Below are positions 35,545 to 44,335 of a stretch of 64,000 nt of DNA, piece after piece. The notes beneath the pieces are model-generated. The model was not told the DNA's origin, made no database searches, and worked only from the letters and a program-made list of their open reading frames with translations. Where the stretch lies: contig DXMV01000018.1 of assembly GCA_019414055.1 (NCBI GenBank), positions 62,001 through 126,000 on the forward strand, written 5' to 3'. The stretch's first letter is position 1. Every line of letters starts with the position of its first letter. The stretch comes from Collinsella sp. GTDB lineage: Bacteria; Actinomycetota; Coriobacteriia; Coriobacteriales; Coriobacteriaceae. The translations under genes were made by a program, and so were the position numbers.

Positions 35545-38325
35545 TTGGCGCGCGGATCTGCACAAAACGCCAAAGGCAATAAAGCCAACAACCAACCGGC
35601 ATCTGCTAAGGGTGCCGGTTCCCATCTTCGTGCCAATAAGGGCCACGAGGCCGAGTTCGACGATTTTGAGCCCCTGGTCGAGCCTTCGGCCAACCGCGAT
35701 ATCGCCGGCGTGGTCATTGCCGTTTTGGCGATTGCGTCCTTTATTGCCGTGATTTCGCCGGCGACCGCACCCGTTACTGCTGTGGTTGCTGGTTTCTACC
35801 ACCTTGGCTTTGGCCTGGGCGCCTACGTGCTGCCGATCGTTATTTTGCTGTTTGCCGCTACGCTCTTTTTAGGCGAGGACTCGCCGCTCAACGTGCGCTC
35901 TGTTGCGGGCGGAGCCGTGGTCTTTATCGCCGTCGTCTCCCTTCTTTCACTGATGGTGCCGGGTACGAGCGACTCGTGCGACCTTATGTTCACGCCGCAA
36001 AACCTGTCCGCCTCGGGTGGCTACATCGGTGCGTTTATTGCGAGCGCGCTGCAGAATGCCCTGGGTAAGCCTATTGCGATGGTGGTCCTGTTGGGTTTGG
36101 CCGTCGTCGGCTTTGTCATCATCGGCTTTTCGGTGGGCGGCGTTTTGCGCTCTGCCCGCGACCGTGCGGCCGATTTTGCCGAGCGCCGTCGTGCCGATGT
36201 CAACGCGAGCCCCTGGGGTGACGACGAAGCTCTGTCGGTGCCCGGCGTTGTCCGTCCGCACCTGAGCATTCTTCGTCAAAAGGGCTCTGATGCTGCCGTG
36301 ACCACGGTCATGGGCAACGATGCCGACCCGTTTTTGGACGATGATGACGAGGACGAGGACCCGTTTGTCGACGTGTCCGATGCCGTGGAGGCCGAGCGTG
36401 CTAAGACCACGCTGCTGCCGCGCCGTCATGCCAAGAAAGGTAAGACGGCTCCCAAGCTCAATACGAGTGAGCCCGACCCGTCTTGGTCCGAGAGCGAGAT
36501 TGAACTTACTGAAGGTGATGACGAGGACGACGAGTCCCCGCTCGAGACTGCTAAAACCACCTTGCTGCCGCGACGTCATGCAAAGCGCGGTCAGGTGACC
36601 GGCCAGCTTTCAATGGAGGACGATCCGGCCAAGATCGACGAGTCCGAGCCGCCGTTTGCCGTGAATCCCGTCTCGGCCGCCCCTCAAATCCCTGATTTCC
36701 TCAAGCATCCCAAGGTTGCCGATACGGCTGTCGCGGGCGCTGCCGAGGCGTCTACTTCTAGCGATGGGGGAGCGGACAATGCCCCCGCGGATAACGAGGG
36801 CGAAGATGAGGACGGCCTTAAGCTGCCGCCTCTCGAAATCCTGCATGCAAACCCTCAGTCCGCTTCTGCCGCGTCTTCGGACAAGGAACTGGAACAGACC
36901 GCCGAGTCGTTGCAGTCCACGCTGCTTGAGTTTGGCCGTAGCGCTCGCGTCGTCGGCTGGATTGCCGGCCCCACGGTGACGACCTTTAAGCTGCAACCCG
37001 GCGAGGGCGAGCGTGTGAGCAAGATTTCGAGCCTTGAGGACGACATCGCGCTGTCGCTTGCTGCTCAGTCCGTGCGTATCTTTGCGCCGATTCCCGGCAC
37101 CTCGCTCGTGGGTATCGAGATTCCCAATCGCAAGCGTCAGAACGTCAACTTGGGCGACGTGCTGCCCTATGTTAAGGGCGGTCCGCTTGAGCTTGCCATC
37201 GGCCGCGATGCAGAGGGCACGCCGGTCGTCGCCGACCTCGCCAAGATGCCCCACCTGCTGATCGCCGGTACCACGGGTTCCGGTAAGTCGGTCATGATCA
37301 ACTCCATCATCACGACCCTGCTCATGCGCGCCCTTCCCGAGGACGTTCGCTTGATCATGGTCGACCCCAAGCGCGTCGAGCTCGCTGGCTATAACGGCCT
37401 GCCGCATCTTTACGTGCCCGTAGTGACCGAGCCCAAGCAGGCCGCGAGTGCCTTACAGTGGGCGGTGTCCGAGATGGAGCGCCGCCTGAAGGTCTTCGAG
37501 CGCCTCAACGTTCGAAAGATCTCGACCTATAACGAAAAGCAGGCCGCCGGCGAGTTTGAGCACTATGATAACCCGCCGCAAAAGATGCCCTACCTGGTCA
37601 TCATTATCGACGAGCTTTCGGACCTGATGATGGTTGCCGGCAAGGACGTCGAGGCATCGATTGTGCGCATCGCCCAGCTGGGCCGTGCCGCCGGTATCCA
37701 CCTTATCGTGGCGACTCAGCGTCCGAGCTCCAACGTGGTGACGGGTCTCATCAAGGCAAACATTACCAACCGTATTGCCTTTAACGTCGCAACGGGCATC
37801 GACTCCCGCGTCATCATCGACCAGATGGGCGCCGAAAAGCTCACCGGCTTGGGTGACATGCTGTTCTCAAAGGTCGACTGGGGCAAGCCCCGCCGTATCC
37901 AGGGCTGTTTTGTTTCGGATGACGAGATCAACGAGATCGTTGAGTTCGTCAAGTCGCAGAGCGAGCCCGACTATCACGAGGAGATTCTGTCGGCCGTGGC
38001 GCCCGCTTCCATGTCCATGGCGGGCGGCGGTGGCATTGTCCGCACGGGCGTTGCCGAGCCTCAGGATGACGACCCGCTTATCTGGGAGGCCGCCCATATT
38101 GTGGTGGAATCGCAGCTTGGCTCCACATCTGGCCTGCAGCGCCGCCTTAAGGTTGGCTACGCGCGCGCCGGGCGTATTATGGACATGCTGGAAGAAAAGG
38201 GTGTCGTCGGCCCGCCCGACGGCTCCAAGCCGCGTGAGGTCCTGCTGGATGAGGAGGGTCTTGCCGCACTGGAGTCTGTCGACACCGAGATGGCACGTGA
38301 AGATCGTGAGTTTGGAGGATTCTGA
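35545..38325 (+). CDS. ftsK: DNA translocase FtsK/SpoIIIE
   Basis: Pumps chromosomal DNA through the division septum. The 926-aa protein has an N-terminal membrane domain (helices about 53-72, 92-109, 121-138, 177-199), a long acidic linker (about 205-445), a RecA-like motor with Walker A GTTGSGKS (about 574) and Walker B VIIIDELSDL, and a C-terminal winged-helix gamma domain that reads KOPS-like sites. The linker carries AKTTLLPRRHAK twice (286-297, 336-347). TTG start supported by GGAGGT. The stop overlaps the next ATG (TGATG). Confidence 0.95.
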   Translation: MARGSAQNAKGNKANNQPASAKGAGSHLRANKGHEAEFDDFEPLVEPSANRDIAGVVIAVLAIASFIAVISPATAPVTAVVAGFYHLGFGLGAYVLPIVILLFAATLFLGEDSPLNVRSVAGGAVVFIAVVSLLSLMVPGTSDSCDLMFTPQNLSASGGYIGAFIASALQNALGKPIAMVVLLGLAVVGFVIIGFSVGGVLRSARDRAADFAERRRADVNASPWGDDEALSVPGVVRPHLSILRQKGSDAAVTTVMGNDADPFLDDDDEDEDPFVDVSDAVEAERAKTTLLPRRHAKKGKTAPKLNTSEPDPSWSESEIELTEGDDEDDESPLETAKTTLLPRRHAKRGQVTGQLSMEDDPAKIDESEPPFAVNPVSAAPQIPDFLKHPKVADTAVAGAAEASTSSDGGADNAPADNEGEDEDGLKLPPLEILHANPQSASAASSDKELEQTAESLQSTLLEFGRSARVVGWIAGPTVTTFKLQPGEGERVSKISSLEDDIALSLAAQSVRIFAPIPGTSLVGIEIPNRKRQNVNLGDVLPYVKGGPLELAIGRDAEGTPVVADLAKMPHLLIAGTTGSGKSVMINSIITTLLMRALPEDVRLIMVDPKRVELAGYNGLPHLYVPVVTEPKQAASALQWAVSEMERRLKVFERLNVRKISTYNEKQAAGEFEHYDNPPQKMPYLVIIIDELSDLMMVAGKDVEASIVRIAQLGRAAGIHLIVATQRPSSNVVTGLIKANITNRIAFNVATGIDSRVIIDQMGAEKLTGLGDMLFSKVDWGKPRRIQGCFVSDDEINEIVEFVKSQSEPDYHEEILSAVAPASMSMAGGGGIVRTGVAEPQDDDPLIWEAAHIVVESQLGSTSGLQRRLKVGYARAGRIMDMLEEKGVVGPPDGSKPREVLLDEEGLAALESVDTEMAREDREFGGF

Positions 38326-39827
38326 TGGCTGCACGCTTTGGTGACATGCTGCTCGAGCAGCGTCGCCGGATGGGCCTTTCCATTCAGCAGGTCGCCAACA
38401 CCATCAAAATCAGACCGCAGATCATCGAGTTTTTCGAAACCGGTAATTTTGCATCGATGCCCCCGCGCGGTTATGCCCAGGGCATGATTTCGAGCTATGC
38501 ACGCTTTTTGGGCCTCAATCCGCGCGAGGTCGTCAACGCTTATTTTGATGAACTCATGGCATATGAACGCGAGACGTCGCAGCAGGGCGGTCGTTTTCAG
38601 GACGCCGCCGGCTACGTCAATTCGCGTTCCTCAGTCGACAACGGCCGCTTCATGATGGTCCAGGGCGGGCGTTCGACGCGTTATGGCCAGCGCCCTCAGC
38701 AGGCTGGCTATATTACCGAGACGGGTTCGAGCGAGGAGATTCGTTCCCAGCGCGATCGTTTTCGCAGCACGCCGGCGCCCGAGGAGCGCGCACTCCCCGC
38801 TGCTCGCGGTGTCGCTCGAGACCCTCGTGCCGGCTACGGCGATGGTGGTTATTCCGATCGCGGGTACCGTGGCGTTTCTTCCGGTCGTCCGCGCGGCGGC
38901 TATGCAGACGCCGATACTACGCAGGTGACGCCTCGCCTTCGATCTCAGTCGCAGCCCTATAGCCAGCGCTCCTCAGCGCCTCGTTCGGGCCAGCGCAACT
39001 ACCAGGGTCGTGGCGAGCTCGCCCCCCGCTCGGGCCAGCGCAATATGCAGCGCCAGGGTAGCTATCGCGGACGTTCCGACAATAACCGCGGTCGTATGCC
39101 CCAAGGCGCTGGTCGCGGTGGTTCCAATCGTGGGCGCGGCGGTGGGCGTACTCCCCAGAACAACGGTCTCGATCCTCGTATCGTTTACGCCGGTATCGGC
39201 GCCGTGGCGCTGCTGCTGATCGTGCTCATCGTGGTGCTCCTGCGTGGCTGCGGCTCGTCGGCGCCCGAGTCGACGCCCGAGACGCCCGTTGCCACCAAGA
39301 CAACGACTAAAAAGTCTTCCAACAAGACCGAATCCGTCGATGAGGATGAAGATACCGATGAGACGACGGACGAGTCGACCGATTCGGACGCCGCCAAGAC
39401 GACGGCCAAGAAGGAAGAGAACGAGGTCACAAAGGTCAAGATCTCCGTTGCCAAGGGTAAGACTGCTTGGATTGAGGTCAAGGTTGATGGCAAGTCGGTC
39501 TATGGCGCCCAGGCGACCGGCCCCTTTGAGCAGGAATACACGCCCGAGTCCTCGATCGAGATCACCACGTCCAAGCCTTCCGATGTCACCGTTACCAAGA
39601 ACGGCGAAAAGGTCCGCTACGACACCAAGACGTCGGGCGTTGCGCGTGTGACGATCACCGTTCCCAAGAAGGAGACGACCGACGCCGAGGACGGCGAGAG
39701 CGCTGACGGTACCGATGATGCCAACAGCGCGGATGGAACCGACGCCCAGTCCATGGAGGGCACCGATACCGCTACCGACGGTCAAACGACGACCGATTCT
39801 ACCGATTATTCGTACGACAGCTACTAG
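38325..39827 (+). CDS. RodZ-like membrane protein with N-terminal helix-turn-helix
   Basis: A 500-aa protein. Residues 1-75 form a HTH_25/RodZ-type domain (GDMLLEQRRRMGLSIQQVANTIKI). Residues about 95-280 are low-complexity, rich in Arg, Gly, Gln and Ser. One membrane helix lies at 285-306. Outside it is a Thr/Asp/Glu-rich stretch, then a beta-rich DUF4115-like domain (about 365-450) and an acidic Thr/Asp tail. RodZ members link the MreB cytoskeleton or cell-shape machinery to the membrane; this protein is longer and its RG-rich cytoplasmic linker is unusual. Translation is coupled to ftsK. Confidence 0.75.
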   Translation: MAARFGDMLLEQRRRMGLSIQQVANTIKIRPQIIEFFETGNFASMPPRGYAQGMISSYARFLGLNPREVVNAYFDELMAYERETSQQGGRFQDAAGYVNSRSSVDNGRFMMVQGGRSTRYGQRPQQAGYITETGSSEEIRSQRDRFRSTPAPEERALPAARGVARDPRAGYGDGGYSDRGYRGVSSGRPRGGYADADTTQVTPRLRSQSQPYSQRSSAPRSGQRNYQGRGELAPRSGQRNMQRQGSYRGRSDNNRGRMPQGAGRGGSNRGRGGGRTPQNNGLDPRIVYAGIGAVALLLIVLIVVLLRGCGSSAPESTPETPVATKTTTKKSSNKTESVDEDEDTDETTDESTDSDAAKTTAKKEENEVTKVKISVAKGKTAWIEVKVDGKSVYGAQATGPFEQEYTPESSIEITTSKPSDVTVTKNGEKVRYDTKTSGVARVTITVPKKETTDAEDGESADGTDDANSADGTDAQSMEGTDTATDGQTTTDSTDYSYDSY

Positions 39828-39853
39828 TCCGCTCGTAAGCGAAAGGATTAACC

Positions 39854-40351
39854 ATGGCTAAAGATTCCAGCTTCGACGTCGTGTCCGAGGTTAATATGCA
39901 GGAGGTCGACAATGCCTTCCAGCAGACCACGCGCGAGATTTCCCAGCGCTATGACCTGAAGGACTCCGGCGCCACCATCGAGCTTTCGAAGGGCGACAAG
40001 CTCTTTACGATCAATGCCCCGGCCGACTTTGTCTCCAAGCAGATCATCGATGTCTTGAGCTCCAAGCTCATCAAGCGCGGCATCGATCTTAAGGCCGTGT
40101 CCTGGGATGCGCCTCAGGCTGCATCGGGCGGCACCGTGCGCGTGCTCGGTCACATCGTCGAGGGTATCGACCAGACGACTGCCAAGAAGATCAATAAGGA
40201 CATTAAGGATCAGAAGCTCAAGGTCAAGGTGACGATTGAGGCCGACAAACTGCGTGTTTCCTCTGCTTCCAAGGATGCGCTGCAGACCGTGATCCAGTTC
40301 CTGCGCGAGCAGGACTACGGTCAGCCGCTGCAGTTCACCAACTACCGCTAA
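39854..40351 (+). CDS. yajQ: YajQ family nucleotide-binding protein
   Basis: A 165-aa two-domain protein of the YajQ (UPF0234) family. Members bind cyclic di-GMP or nucleotides and some act as transcription co-regulators. The family start (DSSFDVVSEVNMQEVDNAF) and end (LREQDYGQPLQFTNYR) are complete. ATG after CGAAAGGATTAACC. Precise role here unknown. Confidence 0.92.
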   Translation: MAKDSSFDVVSEVNMQEVDNAFQQTTREISQRYDLKDSGATIELSKGDKLFTINAPADFVSKQIIDVLSSKLIKRGIDLKAVSWDAPQAASGGTVRVLGHIVEGIDQTTAKKINKDIKDQKLKVKVTIEADKLRVSSASKDALQTVIQFLREQDYGQPLQFTNYR

Positions 40352-40377
40352 TTCATTCGAAAGGACCGCTCTCCAAC

Positions 40378-41727
40378 ATGGATACACCGTTGGGCTCCGT
40401 GCTCTATATCACCCTCGGGTGCGCCAAGAACGAGGTCGATACCGACCGTATGCGTTCGCTGCTGACCGCCGCGGGCTACGAGGAGGCATTCGATCCGCAG
40501 GATGCCGATATCGCCATCGTCAATACGTGCTCGTTCCTTGCCTCTGCAACGTCCGAGAGCATCGAGACCACGCTCGAGCTTGCCAACGAGGTGCAGGACG
40601 GCGTTCGTTCCTGTCCGATCGTCATGTGCGGCTGCGTGCCGTCACGCTACGGCGACGACCTGCCCGACGAGCTGCCCGAGGTCGCGGTCTTTGTGAAGGC
40701 CGACGAGGAAGACGGCATCGTGGCGGTCATCGATGACGTGCTGGGTGTTGAGCGCGAGATTGCCGCCTATATTCCGCAGGTCAAGCGTACCGTCGAGGGC
40801 GCTGTCGCCTACGTTAAGATCTCCGATGGCTGCAACCGCTTCTGTAGCTTCTGCATGATCCCGTATATCCGCGGTCGTTATCACTCGCGCAATGCCGCGA
40901 GCATTATCTCCGAGGTTCGCGACCTGGTCGCCGGTGGTGTGCGCGAGATCGTTCTGATCGGTCAGGACACGGGCATTTGGGGCACTGACTTTGCGGATGA
41001 GGACGTAGCCGAGGGCGCGCCGCGCAATCTGGCGCAGCTGCTGCAGGCCGTTGCCGAGGCGGTGCGTCCTCATAACGTTTGGGTCCGCGTACTCTACCTG
41101 CAGCCCGAGGGCATGACCGACGAGCTTATCGAGACCATTCGCGATACGCCCGAGGTGCTGCCCTATATCGATATCCCCGTGCAGCACTGCGACGCGCGCA
41201 TCCTCAAGGCCATGCGCCGCTCTGGTTCGCGCCAGGAGCTTGAGGACCTGTTCCGCGATTTGCGCGAGCGCATCCCCGGTATCGTGATCCGCTCCACGGC
41301 CATGGTGGGGTTCCCGACCGAGACCGACGACGAGTTCCGCGATCTCATCGACTTTATGGACACCGTCGGCTTTGACTACACGAGCGTCTTTGCCTACTCG
41401 CAGGAGGAGGGCAGCCTGGCCGCCAAGATGGAAGGTCAGGTCGATGAAGAGGTTAAGCTCGAGCGCGCCCAGGAGGCTATGGATCTGGCCGAGTCGCTCG
41501 GCTTTGCCGCCACGGCGGCCCATGTGGGCGAACGCGCCCAGGTGATCGTCGACGGTATCGAGGAGACCGAGGACGGTGCCGAGCTGATCGGACATGCCTG
41601 GTTCCAGGCGCCTGATTCCGATGGCGCGGTGCATCTGGATGCCAGTGAGGCATCTGTGGGCGATATTCTGACGGTCGAGTTTACCGATAGCTTCTGCTAC
41701 GAGCTTATCGGTCATGTTGTGGAGTAG
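40378..41727 (+). CDS. rimO: Ribosomal protein S12 methylthiotransferase
   Basis: Adds a methylthio group to an Asp of ribosomal protein S12. The 449-aa radical-SAM enzyme starts with the UPF0004 domain (TLGCAKNEVDTDRM), has the cluster motif CNRFCSFC followed by MIPYIRGRYHSR, and a C-terminal TRAM domain. LGCAKNxVD is the RimO-specific variant, separating it from miaB and mtaB. ATG after CGAAAGGACCG. It is 9 nt before pgsA. Confidence 0.94.
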   Translation: MDTPLGSVLYITLGCAKNEVDTDRMRSLLTAAGYEEAFDPQDADIAIVNTCSFLASATSESIETTLELANEVQDGVRSCPIVMCGCVPSRYGDDLPDELPEVAVFVKADEEDGIVAVIDDVLGVEREIAAYIPQVKRTVEGAVAYVKISDGCNRFCSFCMIPYIRGRYHSRNAASIISEVRDLVAGGVREIVLIGQDTGIWGTDFADEDVAEGAPRNLAQLLQAVAEAVRPHNVWVRVLYLQPEGMTDELIETIRDTPEVLPYIDIPVQHCDARILKAMRRSGSRQELEDLFRDLRERIPGIVIRSTAMVGFPTETDDEFRDLIDFMDTVGFDYTSVFAYSQEEGSLAAKMEGQVDEEVKLERAQEAMDLAESLGFAATAAHVGERAQVIVDGIEETEDGAELIGHAWFQAPDSDGAVHLDASEASVGDILTVEFTDSFCYELIGHVVE

Positions 41728-41736
41728 GAGAGCGTC

Positions 41737-42375
41737 GTGGCTAACGAGAGCAATAAGGAACTGACGAGTGTTTGGACGCCCGCCAACATCGTAACGTGCG
41801 TGCGCATCGTCTTTATTCCGGTGTTCATGATCGTGTCGGCGCTGTCTCACACGAGCGTTGCCGGTACGGATTGGAGCATCTTCGACGGCCCGCTCGCTGC
41901 CGCTGCCTTTATTCTGTACGTCATCCTGTCTTGCACTGATAAGGTTGATGGCTACTTGGCTCGTTCGCGCAACGAGATCACTGACTTCGGCAAGTTCTTG
42001 GATCCCATCGCCGATAAGTTGCTCGTGTTCTCGGCCCTGCTGCTGTTCTTGGACTTTGGTGCCGTAACCGTGTGGTCCGTGTTCATCATCCTGTTTCGCG
42101 AGCTGCTGGTGAGCGCCCTGCGCATGGTCGCGAGTGCGGCCGGTGTGGTCGTTGCGGCCGATAAGCTCGGAAAGTACAAGACGGCGACTACGATGGTTTC
42201 CATCTGCGGTTATCTGTGCGTCTTTGCGATGGCCGGCTTGCACCTTGGCCCGGTGGCGCTGACGCTCGGCATCTACTCGGTGTCGCGCTTCCTGTACGCC
42301 GTGGCCGTTATCCTGACCGTTATCTCGGGTGCCCAGTACTTCTGGAACTGTCGCAAGATCGTCTTTTCGGTCTAG
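41737..42375 (+). CDS. pgsA: CDP-diacylglycerol–glycerol-3-phosphate 3-phosphatidyltransferase
   Basis: Makes phosphatidylglycerol phosphate at the membrane. The 212-aa multi-helix protein has the CDP-alcohol motif DKVDGYLAR...GKFLDPIADK (D-x2-DG-x2-AR-x8-G-x3-D-x3-D). GTG start after GGAGAGC. The rimO–pgsA–cinA–recA order is common in Gram-positives. A second family member lies at 62608-63312. Confidence 0.92.
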   Translation: MANESNKELTSVWTPANIVTCVRIVFIPVFMIVSALSHTSVAGTDWSIFDGPLAAAAFILYVILSCTDKVDGYLARSRNEITDFGKFLDPIADKLLVFSALLLFLDFGAVTVWSVFIILFRELLVSALRMVASAAGVVVAADKLGKYKTATTMVSICGYLCVFAMAGLHLGPVALTLGIYSVSRFLYAVAVILTVISGAQYFWNCRKIVFSV

Positions 42376-42387
42376 GTCCTGGTAGGC

Positions 42388-42918
42388 ATGACGGAATCAT
42401 TTGAGCAGATTGCGGCGCGCAATGAAGAGCTCGCACGCGATATTGTCGAGCGTTCAAGCGCTCGTGGTGTGACGGTTTCGACGGCTGAATCTCTGACAGC
42501 GGGCATGATCGCCTCGACGATCGCCGATATTCCCGGTGCCTCGGCGGTGCTGCGCGGCGGTGCGGTGACGTATTGCGACGAGATTAAGCATCGCGTGCTC
42601 GGCGTTGAGCGAGAGACGCTCGACCGCTATACCGCGGTGTCGCATCAGACGGCGCGCGAGATGGCTGCCGGTTCGCTGAAGCTGTACCAGAGCGATATTG
42701 CCGTGAGCGCGACGGGCTATGCCGGCCCCGGTGGAGGTACCGAGGACGATCCGGCTGGAACCTTTTATATTGGCTGGGCGTATCGCTCTGCCGATGGGGG
42801 AGTGTCGGTCGTGGACTCCATTCGTTGTCACTATGAGGGCAATCGTTCGTGTGTTCGTGCCCATGCGGTCGCGGAGGCACTGGGTCGCATTGTGTGCGTG
42901 CTTCATTCTATGGAATAG
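42388..42918 (+). CDS. cinA: CinA C-terminal-domain amidase (nicotinamide-nucleotide amidase type)
   Basis: A 176-aa protein equal to the C-terminal half of CinA (PncC), which deamidates NMN. It has STAESLTAGMIASTIADIPGAS and the GYAGPGGG loop. The N-terminal MoaB-like half is absent, so it is the stand-alone PncC form. ATG after GGTCCTGGTAGGC. Followed by a hairpin, then recA. Confidence 0.88.
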   Translation: MTESFEQIAARNEELARDIVERSSARGVTVSTAESLTAGMIASTIADIPGASAVLRGGAVTYCDEIKHRVLGVERETLDRYTAVSHQTAREMAAGSLKLYQSDIAVSATGYAGPGGGTEDDPAGTFYIGWAYRSADGGVSVVDSIRCHYEGNRSCVRAHAVAEALGRIVCVLHSME

Positions 42919-42925
42919 GCGTGTT

Positions 42926-42953
42926 TTAAGGGGCCTCCGGGCCCCTTAATTGT
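42926..42953. terminator. Terminator after cinA
   Basis: TTAAGGGGCC and GGCCCCTTAA form a perfect 10-bp stem with loop TCCG; the T tract is short (TTG). Confidence 0.65.
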
Positions 42954-43046
42954 GGAGATAGGGACCTCGGCCGAATTTACTCTTTGTGCAGGTCGTTGGC
43001 GTATTCTTCCTCGTCATGCCTTGCTTGGTTCACCTGCTGTCAAGTT

Positions 43047-43084
43047 TTTGGTCAGTGTTTGGTCGGCGTTTGGTCGGGTTTTGG
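43047..43084 (+). promoter_or_regulatory. Four TTTGG direct repeats at 11-bp spacing before recA
   Basis: TTTGG occurs at 43047, 43058, 43069 and 43080, three of them as TTTGGTC. The array ends 14 bp before a good -10 (TATGAT, 43099-43104) that has no -35, the expected geometry for an activator-dependent promoter. The same unit and period precede comEA. Confidence 0.55.
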
Positions 43085-43098
43085 AAAGGTCGGCTGCA

Positions 43099-43104
43099 TA
43101 TGAT
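43099..43104 (+). promoter_or_regulatory. -10 element of recA
   Basis: TATGAT, with no recognisable -35 17 bp upstream. The expected start is about 43111. Confidence 0.6.
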
Positions 43105-43123
43105 TTATCTGAACGGTTGACCA

Positions 43124-43137
43124 CGAACAGCCGTTCG
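43124..43137. promoter_or_regulatory. LexA (SOS) box of recA
   Basis: CGAACAGCCGTTCG is a perfect CGAAC-N4-GTTCG palindrome about 13 bp downstream of the predicted start, placed to block RNA polymerase. Confidence 0.8.
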
Positions 43138-43175
43138 TTTATTATCGATGCAGGTTGTTAAGAGGAGGGCTATTC

Positions 43176-44324
43176 ATGGCCAAGAATTCAGGTCCCGTAC
43201 GTACCGTTCATGCTCGCACGACGGGTAAAGAGCGCGATGAGATGATCGCCACCACCAAGGCCGAGATCGAGAAGAAATTCGGCCAGGGTTCCATCATGAG
43301 GTACGGCGACGGTGGTCCCGAGCTCGAGGTCGAGGCCATTCCCACGGGCGCCCTGGCCCTCGATGCCGCGCTGGGCATCGGCGGCGTGCCGCGTGGCCGT
43401 ATCGTCGAGATTTACGGTCCCGAGTCCTCCGGTAAGACAACGCTTTCGCTCGAGATTTTGGCAGAGGCCCAGGCTATGGGCGGCGTCGTGGCATTTATTG
43501 ATGCCGAGCACGCGCTCGATCCCACGTATGCCGCGCGTATCGGCGTGGACATCGATGAGGTCCTCATTTCCCAGCCCGATACGGGCGAGCAGGCGCTCGA
43601 GATCGTCGACATGCTCGTGCGCTCTGGCGCCATCGATGCCATCGTCGTCGACTCTGTCGCCGCTTTGACCCCGCGTGCCGAGATCGAGGGCGAGATCGGC
43701 GATACTACGGTCGGCCTGCAAGCCCGTCTGATGAGCCAGGCGCTCCGTAAGCTCGCCGGCTCGCTCGCCAAATCTAAAACGACCTGCATCTTCATTAACC
43801 AGCTGCGCGAGAAGATCGGCGTCATGTTCGGCAACCCCGAGACCACGACGGGCGGCCGCGCCCTCAAGTTCTTCTCGTCGGTGCGCATCGATATTCGCCG
43901 CATCGACAGCATCAAGCTCAAGGACGAGGTCATCGGCAATCGTGTGCGTGCCAAGGTCGTTAAGAACAAGGTGGCGGCACCGTTCCGCTCGGCCGAGTTC
44001 GACATCATGTACGGCACGGGCATCTCTAAGGAGGGCTCGATTCTGGACATGGCCGTCGAGTGCGGTATCTGCAAAAAGATGGGCTCTTGGTTTGCTTACG
44101 GTGAGGACAAGCTCGGTAATGGTCGCGAGGCCGCTAAGGCCTTTCTGCGCGAACACCCCGATTGTGCTGACGAGATCGAGCATAAGGTTCGCCTCGCCTG
44201 CGGCCTTGAATTCGATGACGATGCTCCGTCCGAGGTCGAGTTGACCGATCAGCCCGAAACTGAGGAGTTCGATGAGCTTTACGCCATCGATGGCTCCGCG
44301 ATGCTCGATGATGATGACGAGTAG
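43176..44324 (+). CDS. recA: RecA recombinase
   Basis: Forms filaments on single-stranded DNA for recombination and triggers LexA self-cleavage. The 382-aa protein has a basic N-terminal helix, Walker A GPESSGKTT, the conserved INQLREKIGVMFGNPETTTGG loop L2 region and an acidic C-terminal tail (ending MLDDDDE). The ATG at 43176 follows AAGAGGAGGG. It is controlled by a LexA box and probably by the TTTGG array; recX follows 11 nt later. Confidence 0.98.
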   Translation: MAKNSGPVRTVHARTTGKERDEMIATTKAEIEKKFGQGSIMRYGDGGPELEVEAIPTGALALDAALGIGGVPRGRIVEIYGPESSGKTTLSLEILAEAQAMGGVVAFIDAEHALDPTYAARIGVDIDEVLISQPDTGEQALEIVDMLVRSGAIDAIVVDSVAALTPRAEIEGEIGDTTVGLQARLMSQALRKLAGSLAKSKTTCIFINQLREKIGVMFGNPETTTGGRALKFFSSVRIDIRRIDSIKLKDEVIGNRVRAKVVKNKVAAPFRSAEFDIMYGTGISKEGSILDMAVECGICKKMGSWFAYGEDKLGNGREAAKAFLREHPDCADEIEHKVRLACGLEFDDDAPSEVELTDQPETEEFDELYAIDGSAMLDDDDE

Positions 44325-44335
44325 CGGATGCCCTC

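Noticed and set aside
43045..43090. Tandem repeat before recA as a CRISPR remnant
   Set aside because: An 11-bp period without spacers or cas genes; it fits a regulator-binding array.
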